A stretch of 64,000 nucleotides of DNA, from assembly GCF_040813715.1 (NCBI RefSeq), contig NZ_JBFOCH010000007.1, one strand, 5' to 3'. The notes below the pieces were generated by a model. That model searched no databases. It saw only the letters and a list, made by a program, of their open reading frames with translations, and was not told the DNA's origin. This DNA comes from Mesorhizobium_K marinum. GTDB taxonomy: Bacteria; Pseudomonadota; Alphaproteobacteria; Rhizobiales; Rhizobiaceae. Position numbers and translations under genes: made by a program. Positions 1-8,536 of the stretch are shown piece by piece; position 1 is the first letter of the stretch; each line of letters begins with the position of its first letter.

Positions 1-295
1 GAAAGGCGAGCACCAGCGTGATCGCGGTGACGATCACCGCGCCGAGCAGGCTTCGCGTTGCGACCGTCCGGAACAGCGATTCGGTGAAGGCGCGCTCAAA
101 ATTCGCGAGCGTGTAGTAGTCGGATGGCAGGAAGGTCGAGGTGTCGAGCGTGCGCAGGCTGGCATCTGTGATTTCGACCAGACCGAGCACAAGGAGGCCG
201 ACCACCAGCACCGCCGGGGCGATCAGTAGATAGGGGATCGCCTTGCCGAACCGCGCCGGCCAGAGCGCGGCTGCAAGCGCTTCCGCCGCGTCCAT
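1..295 (-). CDS. ABC transporter permease, spermidine/putrescine type (3' part outside window)
   Basis: The frame reads MDAAEALAAALWPARFGKAI and then a strong hydrophobic helix (PYLLIAPAVLVVGLLVLGLV). This matches the N-terminus of PotB-like inner-membrane permeases, followed by a periplasmic loop with SDYYTLANFERAF and the start of the second helix at the window edge. It lies downstream of a PotD-like binding protein and a PotA-like ATPase on the same strand, so it should be the first permease of that transporter. An in-frame GTG at 334 could extend the N-terminus by 13 residues; the ATG was chosen because the extension is polar and lacks a clear ribosome site. The C-terminus is missing. Confidence 0.8.
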   Translation of the reverse strand, partial: MDAAEALAAALWPARFGKAIPYLLIAPAVLVVGLLVLGLVEITDASLRTLDTSTFLPSDYYTLANFERAFTESLFRTVATRSLLGAVIVTAITLVLAF

Positions 296-355
296 GACGC
301 GCCAGCCGATAGGATAGGCTTTGGTCGATCGCACGAGGATTTTCCGTGACAAGAT

Positions 356-382
356 GGGACCGCCGCCGGAGACGGCGGTCCC
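356..382 (-). terminator. Perfect 10-bp hairpin between binding-protein and permease genes
   Basis: Arms GGGACCGCCG (356-365) and CGGCGGTCCC (373-382) pair perfectly around a 7-nt loop. The hairpin sits just after the binding-protein stop and before the permease start. The T run lies on the plus-strand side (383-388), so on the minus-strand transcript it is more likely a 3'-end stabiliser or partial attenuator that favours binding-protein mRNA. Confidence 0.5.
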
Positions 383-390
383 GTTTTTGA

Positions 391-1506
391 TCAGCCCTGC
401 ATGATCGACTTGAACTTGGCGAACCACTCGCTCTCGTTCTCGACCTGGATCTTGGACGAGATGCGGATCAGGTTCTCGAAGTCCTCGGGCTTGGTCGGAT
501 AGGACGGGTCGCCGACCAGGTCCGCCGGCGGATTGACGCCCGGGACGACGCCGGGCAGGCCGAGGCCGTCGAGCCAGACCTGCTGCGCTTCGACGGTGAG
601 CGCGTGGTTGATGTATTCCTTGGCCCAGTACAGCTCGTTCGCCGGCAGGCCCTTGGGAATCCACAGGCCGTCGGTGTCGAACTTGCAGCCTTCCTCGGGC
701 ACCACCCACTTGATGTCGATGCCATTCTTTTTGGCCTCGCGGGCGTTGGTGGAGATCGTGCAGGCCGCGTCGATCTCGCCGCGTTGGAACCAGGTGGTGA
801 AATCGGGGTCCTCGCCGAGCAGCGGCTGCTGCTCCTTCATCTTGGTGATGAAGTCCCAGGCCGGCTGCATGTTGCCGGGGATGTCCTCGAGCTTGCCGCC
901 GCCGGCGACCTGGGCGGGGAAGTGGAAGCCGATGCCGTCATTGTAGAAGGCGAGGCGGCCCTTGAACTTCGGGTCGAGCAGGTCCTTCCAGGACTTCGGC
1001 GCGCCGTCGGGGAAAGCCTCCGGCCGATAGGCGAGGACGTAGACATAGCCATAGGTGTTGACGATCGGGTAGCCATCGAGACCAACCGGCTTCGCCAGGT
1101 CGGTGGTGTTCTTCAGGTTCGGGAGGTCCGACAGATCCTCGGTGACGCCGCGCAGCGCAGACTTGGTGGCGTTGGTGGTGGTGTCCCAGTTGATGTGGAT
1201 CGGCGGAACGCGCCCCTGGGCGACCGCGGCCCAGACCTTCGGCTGGATCTCGTTGTCCTCGGTCAGGTCGTGGCGAATGGCGATGCCGGTCTTGGCGGTG
1301 AAGCTGTCGGAGACGCCCGCCTTGAGGCTGTCGACCCAGCTGCCGCCCCAGGCGCGGATGATCAGTTCAGCCGGCTTGTCCGGCTCCTGCGCCATCGCCG
1401 GGCGCAGGCCGAGCGCCGAGATTCCGGCGACGCCACCGGCGGCGGCAGCGCCCTGCATGAAGGATCGGCGGCTAATCGTGTCGGTCAGAAACTTCGTGCC
1501 TTTCAT
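391..1506 (-). CDS. Extracellular solute-binding protein, PotD-like, Tat-exported
   Basis: This 371-residue periplasmic binding protein belongs to the bacterial extracellular solute-binding family of polyamine-type ABC importers. It begins with a twin-arginine signal (SRRSFMQG near residues 12-19, an Ala/Gly-rich helix, then PAMAQ near 36-40 as a probable cleavage site). The mature part has the family pattern of a central STNARE segment and PEEGCKFDTDGLWIPKG. GGAGAATGAACG lies before the ATG and overlaps the end of the upstream ATPase gene, so the two are translationally linked. Transcription runs ATPase, binding protein, permease. The substrate could be a polyamine, another amine or an opine; the sequence does not decide. 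Confidence 0.9.
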   Translation of the reverse strand: MKGTKFLTDTISRRSFMQGAAAAGGVAGISALGLRPAMAQEPDKPAELIIRAWGGSWVDSLKAGVSDSFTAKTGIAIRHDLTEDNEIQPKVWAAVAQGRVPPIHINWDTTTNATKSALRGVTEDLSDLPNLKNTTDLAKPVGLDGYPIVNTYGYVYVLAYRPEAFPDGAPKSWKDLLDPKFKGRLAFYNDGIGFHFPAQVAGGGKLEDIPGNMQPAWDFITKMKEQQPLLGEDPDFTTWFQRGEIDAACTISTNAREAKKNGIDIKWVVPEEGCKFDTDGLWIPKGLPANELYWAKEYINHALTVEAQQVWLDGLGLPGVVPGVNPPADLVGDPSYPTKPEDFENLIRISSKIQVENESEWFAKFKSIMQG

Positions 1507-1509
1507 CGT

Positions 1510-2688
1510 TCATTCTCCTCTGGTTGACCGGGTTCCCGCCCCAGCTTCGGCGTGGTCCGGATTTGCTTTGAAAACGTGCATGTCGACGCCGTTCCAGCCG
1601 ACGAATACGGCCGCGCCGGCGTCGAGCTGGTTGTGGCTCGCGGGGTCGCGGTCGAAGATGCGCAGAAGGCCGTCGACAGGAAGCGGCGCCTGCACCTCGT
1701 AGACGACTCGATCGCCCTCGAAGATGACGTCGGCCACAGTGCCGGGCAGGACGACGTCCATGTCCTTCAGCGCGTCGGCGTCGGTGGCGATCCGCACCAG
1801 CTCGGCGCGCACCGCGCCGCGCACCTCGTCGCCGACCACGACCGCTCCACCGCCAGCCAGGCGCCCGGTGAACCGGTGCGCGCCCTGCGTGAAGAAAACC
1901 AGGTCGCCGGTAGCCTTTGTGACCGCGCCGGAAATGAAGTTGGTGACGCCGATGAAGCCCGCCACGAAGGCGCTGGCCGGCTTGCGGTAGGTCTCAACGG
2001 GATGGGCGTTCTGCCGGATTTCGCCGCCGTCCATCACGATCACCTCGTCGGAAACGACGAGCGCCTCGCGCTGGTCGTGCGTGACGTTGATGGTGGTGAC
2101 GCCGAGTTCGCGCTGGATGCGGCGGAACTCGAGCTGCATTTCTTCCCGCAGCTTGCGGTCAAGCGCCGCCAGCGGTTCGTCGAGGAGCAGCAGGTCGGGT
2201 TCGAAAACCAGAGCGCGCGCGATCGCTACACGCTGCTGCTGGCCGCCGGACAGTTCATGCGGCCGCCGGCCGCCGAGACCAGTCAGCTTGACGAGGTCGA
2301 GATAACGCTCGACCCGCTCCGGAATCGTTCGCGCGTCGGCCCGGCGCATCTTGAGCGGGAAGGCGACATTTTCGGCCGCGGTCATGTGCGGGAACAGCGC
2401 CAGCCTCTGGAACACCATGCCGATGGAACGCTTGTGCGGCGGCACCGCGCTGACGGCTTCGCCGTTGATGACGATCTCCCCGCTGGTCGGACGCAGGAAG
2501 CCGGCGATCATGCGCAGCAGCGTTGTCTTTCCCGAGCCGGAAGGGCCGAGGATGGTGAGGAACCTGCCGCTGGCCAGGTCGAAGGACGCGGACTTCACCG
2601 CATGCAGGCCGTCATACACCTTGCTGACGTTCCGGACGGAAACGGCCGGGACGGCGTCATCTGCCGCAAGATCGGGCGCATGGCGCAT
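1510..2688 (-). CDS. ABC transporter ATP-binding protein, PotA-like
   Basis: This is the ATPase subunit of the polyamine-type importer, about 392 residues. Walker A GPSGSGKTT is near residue 48, the Q-loop region is GMVFQRLALFPHMT, the signature is LSGGQQQRVAIARAL, Walker B is LLLLDEPLAALD and the H-loop is VTHDQREAL. The C-terminal 130 residues form the TOBE-type regulatory domain usual for PotA/UgpC proteins. The ATG at 2688 has AGGG eight bases upstream; a 24-residue upstream extension from 2760 is open but has no ribosome site and a composition unlike the family. The stop is three bases from the next start, indicating one operon. Confidence 0.93.
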   Translation of the reverse strand: MRHAPDLAADDAVPAVSVRNVSKVYDGLHAVKSASFDLASGRFLTILGPSGSGKTTLLRMIAGFLRPTSGEIVINGEAVSAVPPHKRSIGMVFQRLALFPHMTAAENVAFPLKMRRADARTIPERVERYLDLVKLTGLGGRRPHELSGGQQQRVAIARALVFEPDLLLLDEPLAALDRKLREEMQLEFRRIQRELGVTTINVTHDQREALVVSDEVIVMDGGEIRQNAHPVETYRKPASAFVAGFIGVTNFISGAVTKATGDLVFFTQGAHRFTGRLAGGGAVVVGDEVRGAVRAELVRIATDADALKDMDVVLPGTVADVIFEGDRVVYEVQAPLPVDGLLRIFDRDPASHNQLDAGAAVFVGWNGVDMHVFKANPDHAEAGAGTRSTRGE

Positions 2689-2727
2689 TATGTATTCCCT
2701 GAAGGGGCAAGTCGGTGCATCAGTGTG

Positions 2728-2735
2728 GTATATAC
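2728..2735. promoter_or_regulatory. Possible GntR/HutC-type operator before the polyamine-type ABC operon
   Basis: GTATATAC matches the GT-N-TA-N-AC core described for HutC-subfamily GntR regulators. It lies in the 87-base gap between the SDR gene and the ATPase start, an AT-richer patch that also contains TGTACA. No GntR gene is present in the window, so this is only a candidate. Confidence 0.25.
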
Positions 2736-2775
2736 AAGCATGTACAACATCGCCCGGCAATAGGCTGATGGGCGC

Positions 2776-3552
2776 TCAGACTGAGGCGAGATAGCCGCCG
2801 TCGATAGGAATGCAATGGCCGGTCACATAGGCTGAGGCATCGCCGGCGAGGAACAGGACGGCGCCCGACAGGTCCTCCATCCGGCCGAAGCGCCCCTGCG
2901 GGATCTTGGCGAGCATCGACGTTTCCCAGGCCGCATCGCTGTAGAAGACCTCGGTCATATCGGTGCGGAAATAGCCCGGTGCGATGGCGTTCACGCGAAT
3001 GCCCGCCGGCGCCCACTCCGCGGCGAGCGCGCGCGTCATGCCGAGCAGGCCGGTCTTGGAGGACCCGTAGGCGACGGCGGTCGGGATGCCGACATAGGAG
3101 GTGAGCGAGCAGAGATTGATGATGCTGCCGCCGTGCCCGCCCGCCGCCATCGACCGCGCCGCCGCCTGCGCACAGAAAAAGGCGCCCTTGAGATTGGTAT
3201 CGACGATGCGGTCCCAGAGCGCCTCGTCGACGTCGAGCGACGGTCGCACCTCCTCGTAGCCGGCATTGTTGACCAGGATGTCGATGCGGCCGAGCCGGCC
3301 GGTGAGTTCGCCAAGCGCGGTTGAGCAGGCGTCGATCTCGCGGACGTCAAGCGCCAGCGGGACCGCCGTGCCCCCCTGGGCGCGGATGGCGCCGAGGGTT
3401 TCGTCCAGAGACGCCGGATCGCGCGCACCGGCGGCAACCGTTGCGCCGGCTGCCGCAAGCGTTTCGGCGATCGCGCGGCCGAGCCCGCGGTTGGCGCCGG
3501 TGACGACGGCAATGCGGCCCACCAGAGAAAAAGCCTTGAAAACGTCCTGCAT
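2776..3552 (-). CDS. SDR family NAD(P)-dependent oxidoreductase
   Basis: This is a classical short-chain dehydrogenase of 258 residues, the usual length. The cofactor motif TGANRGLG is near residue 18, NNAG near 92, and the catalytic set is visible as NLCSLTSYVG followed by YGSSK. The C-terminal GGYLASV is typical of the family. It resembles gluconate 5-dehydrogenase and 3-oxoacyl-reductase relatives; the substrate is probably a polyol, sugar acid or hydroxy acid. The ATG at 3552 starts the recognisable fold; the frame stays open far upstream but that part is antisense to the flavin monooxygenase gene. It sits 87 bases upstream of the ABC operon on the same strand and may act on what that transporter imports. 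Confidence 0.9.
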   Translation of the reverse strand: MQDVFKAFSLVGRIAVVTGANRGLGRAIAETLAAAGATVAAGARDPASLDETLGAIRAQGGTAVPLALDVREIDACSTALGELTGRLGRIDILVNNAGYEEVRPSLDVDEALWDRIVDTNLKGAFFCAQAAARSMAAGGHGGSIINLCSLTSYVGIPTAVAYGSSKTGLLGMTRALAAEWAPAGIRVNAIAPGYFRTDMTEVFYSDAAWETSMLAKIPQGRFGRMEDLSGAVLFLAGDASAYVTGHCIPIDGGYLASV

Positions 3553-3670
3553 CGTCGCCTCGTCGCGTGGGGGTGGCCGCAGCGGCGAGCCATGGCTGCA
3601 TAGAAGCATCAGCCAGAGAGCACGGGCAAGGGGCGAAGCGCCGCGCCCCCGCCGTGCCTCTCGTCGGTCG

Positions 3671-5533
3671 CTAGACCAGCGGTGTGGCGTAGACCGGCGT
3701 CGGGATGCCTTCCATCCTCGCCTTGATCTGCAGCGCGACGAACTTCGAGAAGAAGCGCGACAACGCGAGGTTGCCTCCCTGGAACCAGAGGTTCTCCTGC
3801 GCCACCGGCTTGTACATGTTGCGCAGCTCGCCGTGCCACGGGCCGGGATCGTTGCGCGTGCCCGAGCCGAGCCCCCAGCAGGTGCCGATCGAATCGGCCG
3901 TTTCGCGCGAGACGATCTTGGCCACCACTTCGTGCATCGACTGGAAGCCCGTCGACTGGATGATCGTGTCGGCCTGGATTTCCGAGCCGTCGGCGAAACG
4001 GATGCCACTAGGCGTCAGCGTCTCGATGCCGACGCCGGCCTTGATGCCGATCTCCCCGTCGATGATCAGCTGGGAGGCGCCGACGTCGACATAATAGCCC
4101 GAGCCGGTGCGGTAGGCCTTCATCATCAGCCCCGTCTCGTCGTGGCCGAAATCGAGCAGGAAGCCGGTCGCCTCCAGCTTGCGGTAGAACTCGGCGTCGC
4201 GCGCGCGAATCCGGTCGTAGAGCGCCTTCTGCTTGGCCGGCTGCAGCGCGAACGGCGTCGCCGCGCCGAGCAGGTCCGCGGTGTCGACGTCGATGCCGCG
4301 TTCGACCGCCGCCTCGCTGTAGGTGTCGAAGGCGAGTTCCGTCAGCGTTTCCGAGCGGACCACCGTGGTTGGCGAGCGCTGGACCATGGTGACGTCAGCG
4401 CCGGCCTCCCAGAGGTCGACGGCGACGTCATGGGCGGAACTGGCCGCCCCGATGACGACCACCTTCTTGCCGGCATAGGCCGAGCCGTCCGAGTACTGGC
4501 TCGAGTGAAGCACCTGGCCCTTGAAATCGGAAGCGCCCGGCAGGTCGATGAACTTCGGCGGGCCGTAGGCGCCGGTCGCGAAGACGAGTTGCGCCGGCCG
4601 CAGCGTGACCGGTTTGCCGTCGCGAACAAGCTCGACCGTCCAGCGCTTCTCCTTCTCGTCGAAGCTTGCCGACGTGCATTCGGTGCCGCCCCAGTAGGTC
4701 AGTTCCATCGCCTTCACGTACATTTCCAGCCAGTCGCCCATCTTGTCCTTGGGCGTGAAGACGGGCCAGTTGGCGGGGAAGGGAATGTAGGGCAGGTGAT
4801 CGTACCAGACGGGATCGTGCAGCACGAGCGAGCGGTAGCGGTTGCGCCAGGAATCGCCGGCCTTGGCGTTCTTCTCGACGATGACGGCGGGAACGCCGAG
4901 TTGGCGCAGGCGCGCGCCGAGCATGATGCCGCCCTGGCCGCCGCCGATGATCAGGCAGTAGGGGTCGGCGCCGTTGCCGTAGGCGGCTTCTTCGGCCGCC
5001 CTGCGCTCGGTCCATGTCTTTCGGTTGCGGTCGGCGCCGTGGCGCACACCCATCGGGCGGGTCGCGCCAAGCGGCTCCTCATGGCCGTCGAGCGACTGCA
5101 GCGTCGTCAGGATTGTGCGGCACTTGCCGCTCTCGAGCGTCAGGATCCCGCGACCCTTTCCGGTCGCCGTTGCAAAGGTGAACCACGCCTGGACGGGTTC
5201 CGTTCCGGTGCCGGAAGCCTGGGTGACCTGCCAGGACGAAGGGGCCGTCCGCGCGAGCGTCGCTTCGAGCATGGCCGCGATGGCGGGCTTGCCCTCCATC
5301 GTCTTCACGTTCCAGGTGAAGGCGACGAGGTCACGCCAGTAGCAGTCGTCAGCGAAGAGTTCGAGCGCTCTCGCGATCTCCCCGCGACCGAGACGTTCGC
5401 CCAGATCGGCGANGCGCCAGTAGCAGTCGTCTGCGAAGAGCTCGAGCGCTCCCGCGATCTCCCCGCGACCGAGACGTTCGCCCAGATCGGCGAGCCAGGC
5501 GGCAGCCTTTGCTGCAGGTGCGGTATCGTGCAT
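3671..5533 (-). CDS. FAD/NAD(P)H-dependent flavin monooxygenase with N-terminal SnoaL-like domain
   Basis: After removal of an assembly duplication the protein is about 593 residues. Residues 1 to roughly 125 resemble a SnoaL/NTF2-type domain (ADLGERLGRGEIARALELFA, then YWRDLVAFTWNVKTMEGKPA). The rest is a group B flavin monooxygenase: FAD motif IIGGGQGGIMLGARL, the WPVFTPKDKMGDWLE segment, a second nucleotide motif VVIGAASSAHDVA and ATGAYGPPK. It probably hydroxylates or oxidises a small amine, sulfur compound or ketone with NADPH and oxygen in the cytoplasm. The ATG has AGAGGT eight bases upstream. The 27-codon duplication around the N at 5413 makes a false internal repeat. It follows the RpiR regulator by 42 bases on the same strand. 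Confidence 0.87.
   Translation of the reverse strand: MHDTAPAAKAAAWLADLGERLGRGEIAGALELFADDCYWRXADLGERLGRGEIARALELFADDCYWRDLVAFTWNVKTMEGKPAIAAMLEATLARTAPSSWQVTQASGTGTEPVQAWFTFATATGKGRGILTLESGKCRTILTTLQSLDGHEEPLGATRPMGVRHGADRNRKTWTERRAAEEAAYGNGADPYCLIIGGGQGGIMLGARLRQLGVPAVIVEKNAKAGDSWRNRYRSLVLHDPVWYDHLPYIPFPANWPVFTPKDKMGDWLEMYVKAMELTYWGGTECTSASFDEKEKRWTVELVRDGKPVTLRPAQLVFATGAYGPPKFIDLPGASDFKGQVLHSSQYSDGSAYAGKKVVVIGAASSAHDVAVDLWEAGADVTMVQRSPTTVVRSETLTELAFDTYSEAAVERGIDVDTADLLGAATPFALQPAKQKALYDRIRARDAEFYRKLEATGFLLDFGHDETGLMMKAYRTGSGYYVDVGASQLIIDGEIGIKAGVGIETLTPSGIRFADGSEIQADTIIQSTGFQSMHEVVAKIVSRETADSIGTCWGLGSGTRNDPGPWHGELRNMYKPVAQENLWFQGGNLALSRFFSKFVALQIKARMEGIPTPVYATPLV
5333..5493. repeat. Direct duplication flanking an N (assembly junction) in the monooxygenase gene
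   Basis: Bases 5334-5412 and 5415-5493 are the same segment with only about three differences. The offset is 81 bases, so the frame is kept. One of the differences changes Gly to Arg, the others are silent, as expected for two strain variants of one locus rather than a real tandem repeat. Confidence 0.85.
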
Positions 5534-5575
5534 TCCATTTACCTCTGATTGCGCGGCAGGAAACGCCGCCTGAAA

Positions 5576-6538
5576 TTAGTCGCCGAGCGGCTCCAGAACC
5601 TTGCCTTTGCGGTGGTTCAGGATCGTGTACTTGATGCGGCGGAGCGTTTCACGCGATTCGGGATCTAGGCGATACCCGACTGCGGTCGAGATCAGGTCGA
5701 GGATCACCAGAAAAGCGTAGCGCGATGCGGTCGGCTTCATCGGGTCGGGGAACTCCGGAACGTCGACGGCAAGTGTCACGTCGGCCTCGGATGCCAGGTC
5801 CGACTTGGGCGCGGTGATCGCAATCGCCTTGGCCCGGTAGTGTCTGGCGAGCGACACCGCCTCGACGACTTCCCGGGTGCGGCCGGTGCTCGAGACGGCG
5901 ATCACGACGTCGGTCGGCTTCACCGTCGACGCCGTCATCTTCATCACATAGGGGTCGGAGTGGGCGGTCACGATGATGCCGCAGCGGAAAAGCCTGTTCT
6001 GGGTTTCCTGCGCGAGCACCGTCGAACTGCCCCCGAGGCCGAATACCAGCACCTGGCGCGCGCCCGCGATGAGATCGGCAGCGCGCAGCACATCGGCCGG
6101 ATCGATGCTGCGCTCGACAGCGTTTAGGGCCATGCGCGCCTCGCCGAACACGATGTTCCAGAGTGGCGAGCCGTTCTGGTTGGGCTCGGGCGGGGGCAGG
6201 GGGGCGAGATAGAAATGTCCGACGACCACGCTTTGCGCGAGCTTGCGCTTGAAGTCGCGGACGCCATCGCAGCCGATCGCCCTGCAGAATCGCGTCACTG
6301 TCGGTTCGCTGACATTTGCTCGCCTGGCGATCTCGGCATTCGAGGCATCGACCGAAAAGGTCACGTCGGCAAGGACGGCGTCGGCGACGCGCTTTTCCGC
6401 CGGGCGCAGGTCGCTATAGGAAACCCTGATCTGCGAGAGGATGTCGGGAATCAGCCCGGCGTAGGGTTCCGAGGTGTCATCCGGTTCTCCGCCTGCCCGA
6501 GGCATCGCGCGTCCCCCCTGCAATCCGGCATCTGCCAT
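5576..6538 (-). CDS. MurR/RpiR family transcriptional regulator (HTH + SIS)
   Basis: This 320-residue regulator has an N-terminal HTH_6 domain (about residues 25-105, with NAEIARRANVSEPTVTRFCRAIG) and a C-terminal SIS sugar-phosphate-binding domain (about 150-285, with VFGLGGSSTVLAQ and VIAVSSTGRTREVVEAV). RpiR proteins bind a phosphosugar or related effector and control sugar or amino-sugar catabolism. It faces away from the NitT/TauT-type operon starting at 6795, and the 256-base spacer carries a perfect palindrome. It is therefore the likely local regulator of both the divergent operon and the monooxygenase gene behind it. In-frame ATGs further in (for example before PRAGGEPDD) leave the exact start uncertain. 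Confidence 0.9.
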   Translation of the reverse strand: MADAGLQGGRAMPRAGGEPDDTSEPYAGLIPDILSQIRVSYSDLRPAEKRVADAVLADVTFSVDASNAEIARRANVSEPTVTRFCRAIGCDGVRDFKRKLAQSVVVGHFYLAPLPPPEPNQNGSPLWNIVFGEARMALNAVERSIDPADVLRAADLIAGARQVLVFGLGGSSTVLAQETQNRLFRCGIIVTAHSDPYVMKMTASTVKPTDVVIAVSSTGRTREVVEAVSLARHYRAKAIAITAPKSDLASEADVTLAVDVPEFPDPMKPTASRYAFLVILDLISTAVGYRLDPESRETLRRIKYTILNHRKGKVLEPLGD

Positions 6539-6603
6539 CGTGACGATCCGATATTTCGCTCGTTCTTTTCAATCCGGCCCAGAACTCGTACTGCATCGAC
6601 ATC

Positions 6604-6620
6604 CTGTAAGAAACTTACAG
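6604..6620. promoter_or_regulatory. Perfect palindrome CTGTAAG-AAA-CTTACAG, candidate RpiR operator
   Basis: Seven-base arms pair perfectly around AAA in the divergent promoter region between the RpiR gene and the ABC operon. Its TGTA...TACA ends resemble the operators of the RpiR-family protein HexR. A weaker inverted pair, AAAC/GTTT, occurs at about 6652-6665. Confidence 0.5.
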
Positions 6621-6700
6621 CCGTTGCAAGCTAGGAAAATCCATATATTTCAAACATATCTGTTTCGCAAGCGATTCATGGGGTAGCTTATTTTGATTGC

Positions 6701-6728
6701 TTGACTTAGAAAGTCGGATAGTTACAAA
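6701..6728 (+). promoter_or_regulatory. Candidate promoter of the NitT/TauT-type catabolic operon
   Basis: TTGACT (6701-6706) and TACAAA (6723-6728) are separated by 16 bases in an AT-rich stretch, 66 bases before the first ATG of the operon. The -35 fits well, the -10 only partly. Confidence 0.35.
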
Positions 6729-6794
6729 CTATATGAGGGCGGCTTCGAGCATCACACAATGCCGCCCTGACGTCGACAGGGGAACGGCGAGCCG

Positions 6795-7616
6795 ATGACG
6801 CAAGACACTTCCGGACAACCGAAGCTGCGGGTGAGGAACGCGACGAAGGCGTACCATACGCGCTCGGGCGACCTTATCGCGATCGATCGCTGTTCGCTCG
6901 ACATCAAGGCCGGCGAGATCGTTTCCATCGTCGGTCCGTCCGGCTGCGGCAAGACGACCTTCCTCTGGTCCATGTCCGGGTTGCACGGGCTGACGTCCGG
7001 CGAGGTCCTGCTCGACGGGAAGCCGGTGACGGGTCCGAGCCGAGATATCGGCATGGTCTTCCAGGAGGCCAACCTGCTGCCCTGGCGCAACCTCGACGCC
7101 AACATCAACTTCCCCTTCGAGATCATGGGCACGAAGCCTGATCGCGCCTGGATCGACAGCCTGCTCGGCCGCGTCGGGCTGGACGAGTTCGGCAGCCGCT
7201 TCCCGCGCGAGTTGTCGGGCGGCATGCAGCAGCGCGCCGCGCTGGTGCGGGCGCTGTCCTACAAGCCCTCCGTCCTCTTGATGGACGAGCCGTTCGGCGC
7301 GCTCGACGCGTTCACGCGCGAGGAGATGAACCGGCTGGTCGAGGAGATCTGGCTCGACACGCCGACCACCATCGTGCTGATCACGCACTCGATCGAGGAG
7401 GCGATCTTCCTGTCCGACAGAATTGTCGTGATGAGCCCGAGGCCAGGGCGCGTGGCGAGCATCCACGAGGTGCCGTTCCCGCGCCCCCGCTCGCCGGAGA
7501 TCATGTCGACCAAGGAAGTTTTCGACCTGACCAACGTGATCAAGCTGGAAATCGTCGGCACGCAACAGAGCCGCTATCCGGCCCGGGTCGCCGAAGCCCA
7601 GCCCGAAGCACAGTGA
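6795..7616 (+). CDS. ABC transporter ATP-binding protein, NitT/TauT (SsuB-like) family
   Basis: This 273-residue ATPase energises import through the permease encoded next. Walker A GPSGCGKTT is near residue 54, the Q-loop is GMVFQEANLLPWRNL, the signature LSGGMQQRAALVRAL, Walker B LLMDEPFGALD, and the H-loop is LITHSIEEAIFLSDR. The LPWRNL segment and the short C-terminus without a TOBE domain are typical of nitrate/taurine/sulfonate-type importers. It is the first gene of a plus-strand operon; the permease begins seven bases after its stop. Substrates in this family are varied and include sulfonates, pyrimidine precursors and nitriles, so the assignment to a compound is open. Confidence 0.94.
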   Translation: MTQDTSGQPKLRVRNATKAYHTRSGDLIAIDRCSLDIKAGEIVSIVGPSGCGKTTFLWSMSGLHGLTSGEVLLDGKPVTGPSRDIGMVFQEANLLPWRNLDANINFPFEIMGTKPDRAWIDSLLGRVGLDEFGSRFPRELSGGMQQRAALVRALSYKPSVLLMDEPFGALDAFTREEMNRLVEEIWLDTPTTIVLITHSIEEAIFLSDRIVVMSPRPGRVASIHEVPFPRPRSPEIMSTKEVFDLTNVIKLEIVGTQQSRYPARVAEAQPEAQ

Positions 7617-7623
7617 GGACAGC

Positions 7624-8466
7624 GTGAGCGAAACCGACGCAATTCCCGAGTTCAAGGCCAAGTCCGCCGGCGGCGACGTCGGCATCACAAACATGTCGGC
7701 CCTGACGTCGGGGGCGGGAATCAAGTCGCTGGGCGAAGTGCTGGCGATCGTTCTCGTCGCCGTCTTCATCATCGGCGGCACCGAGCTGCTGGTCGCGGTC
7801 TTCGAGGTGCCTCAGTACGTCCTTCCCAGGCCCAGCGAGATCGCGATAGCCCTCGTCACCGAGTTTCCATTGATCGCGCCGCATCTCGGGCACACGCTCG
7901 TCGAACTGCTCGCCGGCTTCGCCATAGGCGCTTCGGTCGGTCTGGTGCTTGCAGCCGTGATCACGCAGTTTCCGTTCGTCGAGAAGATCGTCACGCCCTA
8001 CATCCTTCTGCTGGTGACGACGCCGATGCTGGCGCTGGTGCCGCTGCTGATCCTGCGCTTCGGCTTCGGCTACGAGCCACGCATCATCGCCGTCGCGCTC
8101 GCCTCCGGCCCGATGGTCATGATCAATGCCGCGACCGGTTTCCGCCGCGTCGATTCCGGCAAGATCGCGCTTGCCCGCTCGTATGGCGCATCGACGCTGC
8201 AGATATTCTGGAAGGTGCGGGCTCCGATGGCGCTGCCGATGATCTTCGTGGGCCTGATGGTCGGTTCGATCTTCGGCCTGCTGACCGCCGTCGGCGCCGA
8301 GATGGTCGGCGGCGGCTTCGGCCTCGGCAATCGCCTGACGTCCTATTCGTCGATGATCCAGATGCCGCAGTTCTTCGCGGTCGTTCTGATCCTCTCGCTG
8401 CTGGGCATCCTGATCTATGTGCTCTTTTTCCAGCTGGGCAAGAAATTCGCGAGCTGGGAGGCCTGA
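7624..8466 (+). CDS. ABC transporter permease, NitT/TauT (SsuC-like) family
   Basis: This is a 280-residue inner-membrane protein with about six helices, beginning with a polar stretch of about 35 residues. The ATPase-coupling EAA region is visible as RRVDSGKIALARSYGASTL followed by KVRAPMALPMIFVGLMVG. GTG is the assigned start, with GAGGACAGC just upstream. It lies directly after the ATPase gene and 70 bases before the binding-protein gene, giving a complete three-part importer. Confidence 0.92.
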   Translation: MSETDAIPEFKAKSAGGDVGITNMSALTSGAGIKSLGEVLAIVLVAVFIIGGTELLVAVFEVPQYVLPRPSEIAIALVTEFPLIAPHLGHTLVELLAGFAIGASVGLVLAAVITQFPFVEKIVTPYILLLVTTPMLALVPLLILRFGFGYEPRIIAVALASGPMVMINAATGFRRVDSGKIALARSYGASTLQIFWKVRAPMALPMIFVGLMVGSIFGLLTAVGAEMVGGGFGLGNRLTSYSSMIQMPQFFAVVLILSLLGILIYVLFFQLGKKFASWEA

Positions 8467-8536
8467 GACTGCCGCCGGGAGGAAACGGCGCCAGAAGTAG
8501 AACAATGAAACGAACGTCAACATAGGGGTAACTGAC

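Noticed and set aside
3266..5548. 760-codon open frame on the plus strand across the monooxygenase gene
   Set aside because: It is antisense to a clear enzyme gene, has Arg/Ala/Gly-rich composition and no domain; long antisense frames are common in GC-rich DNA.
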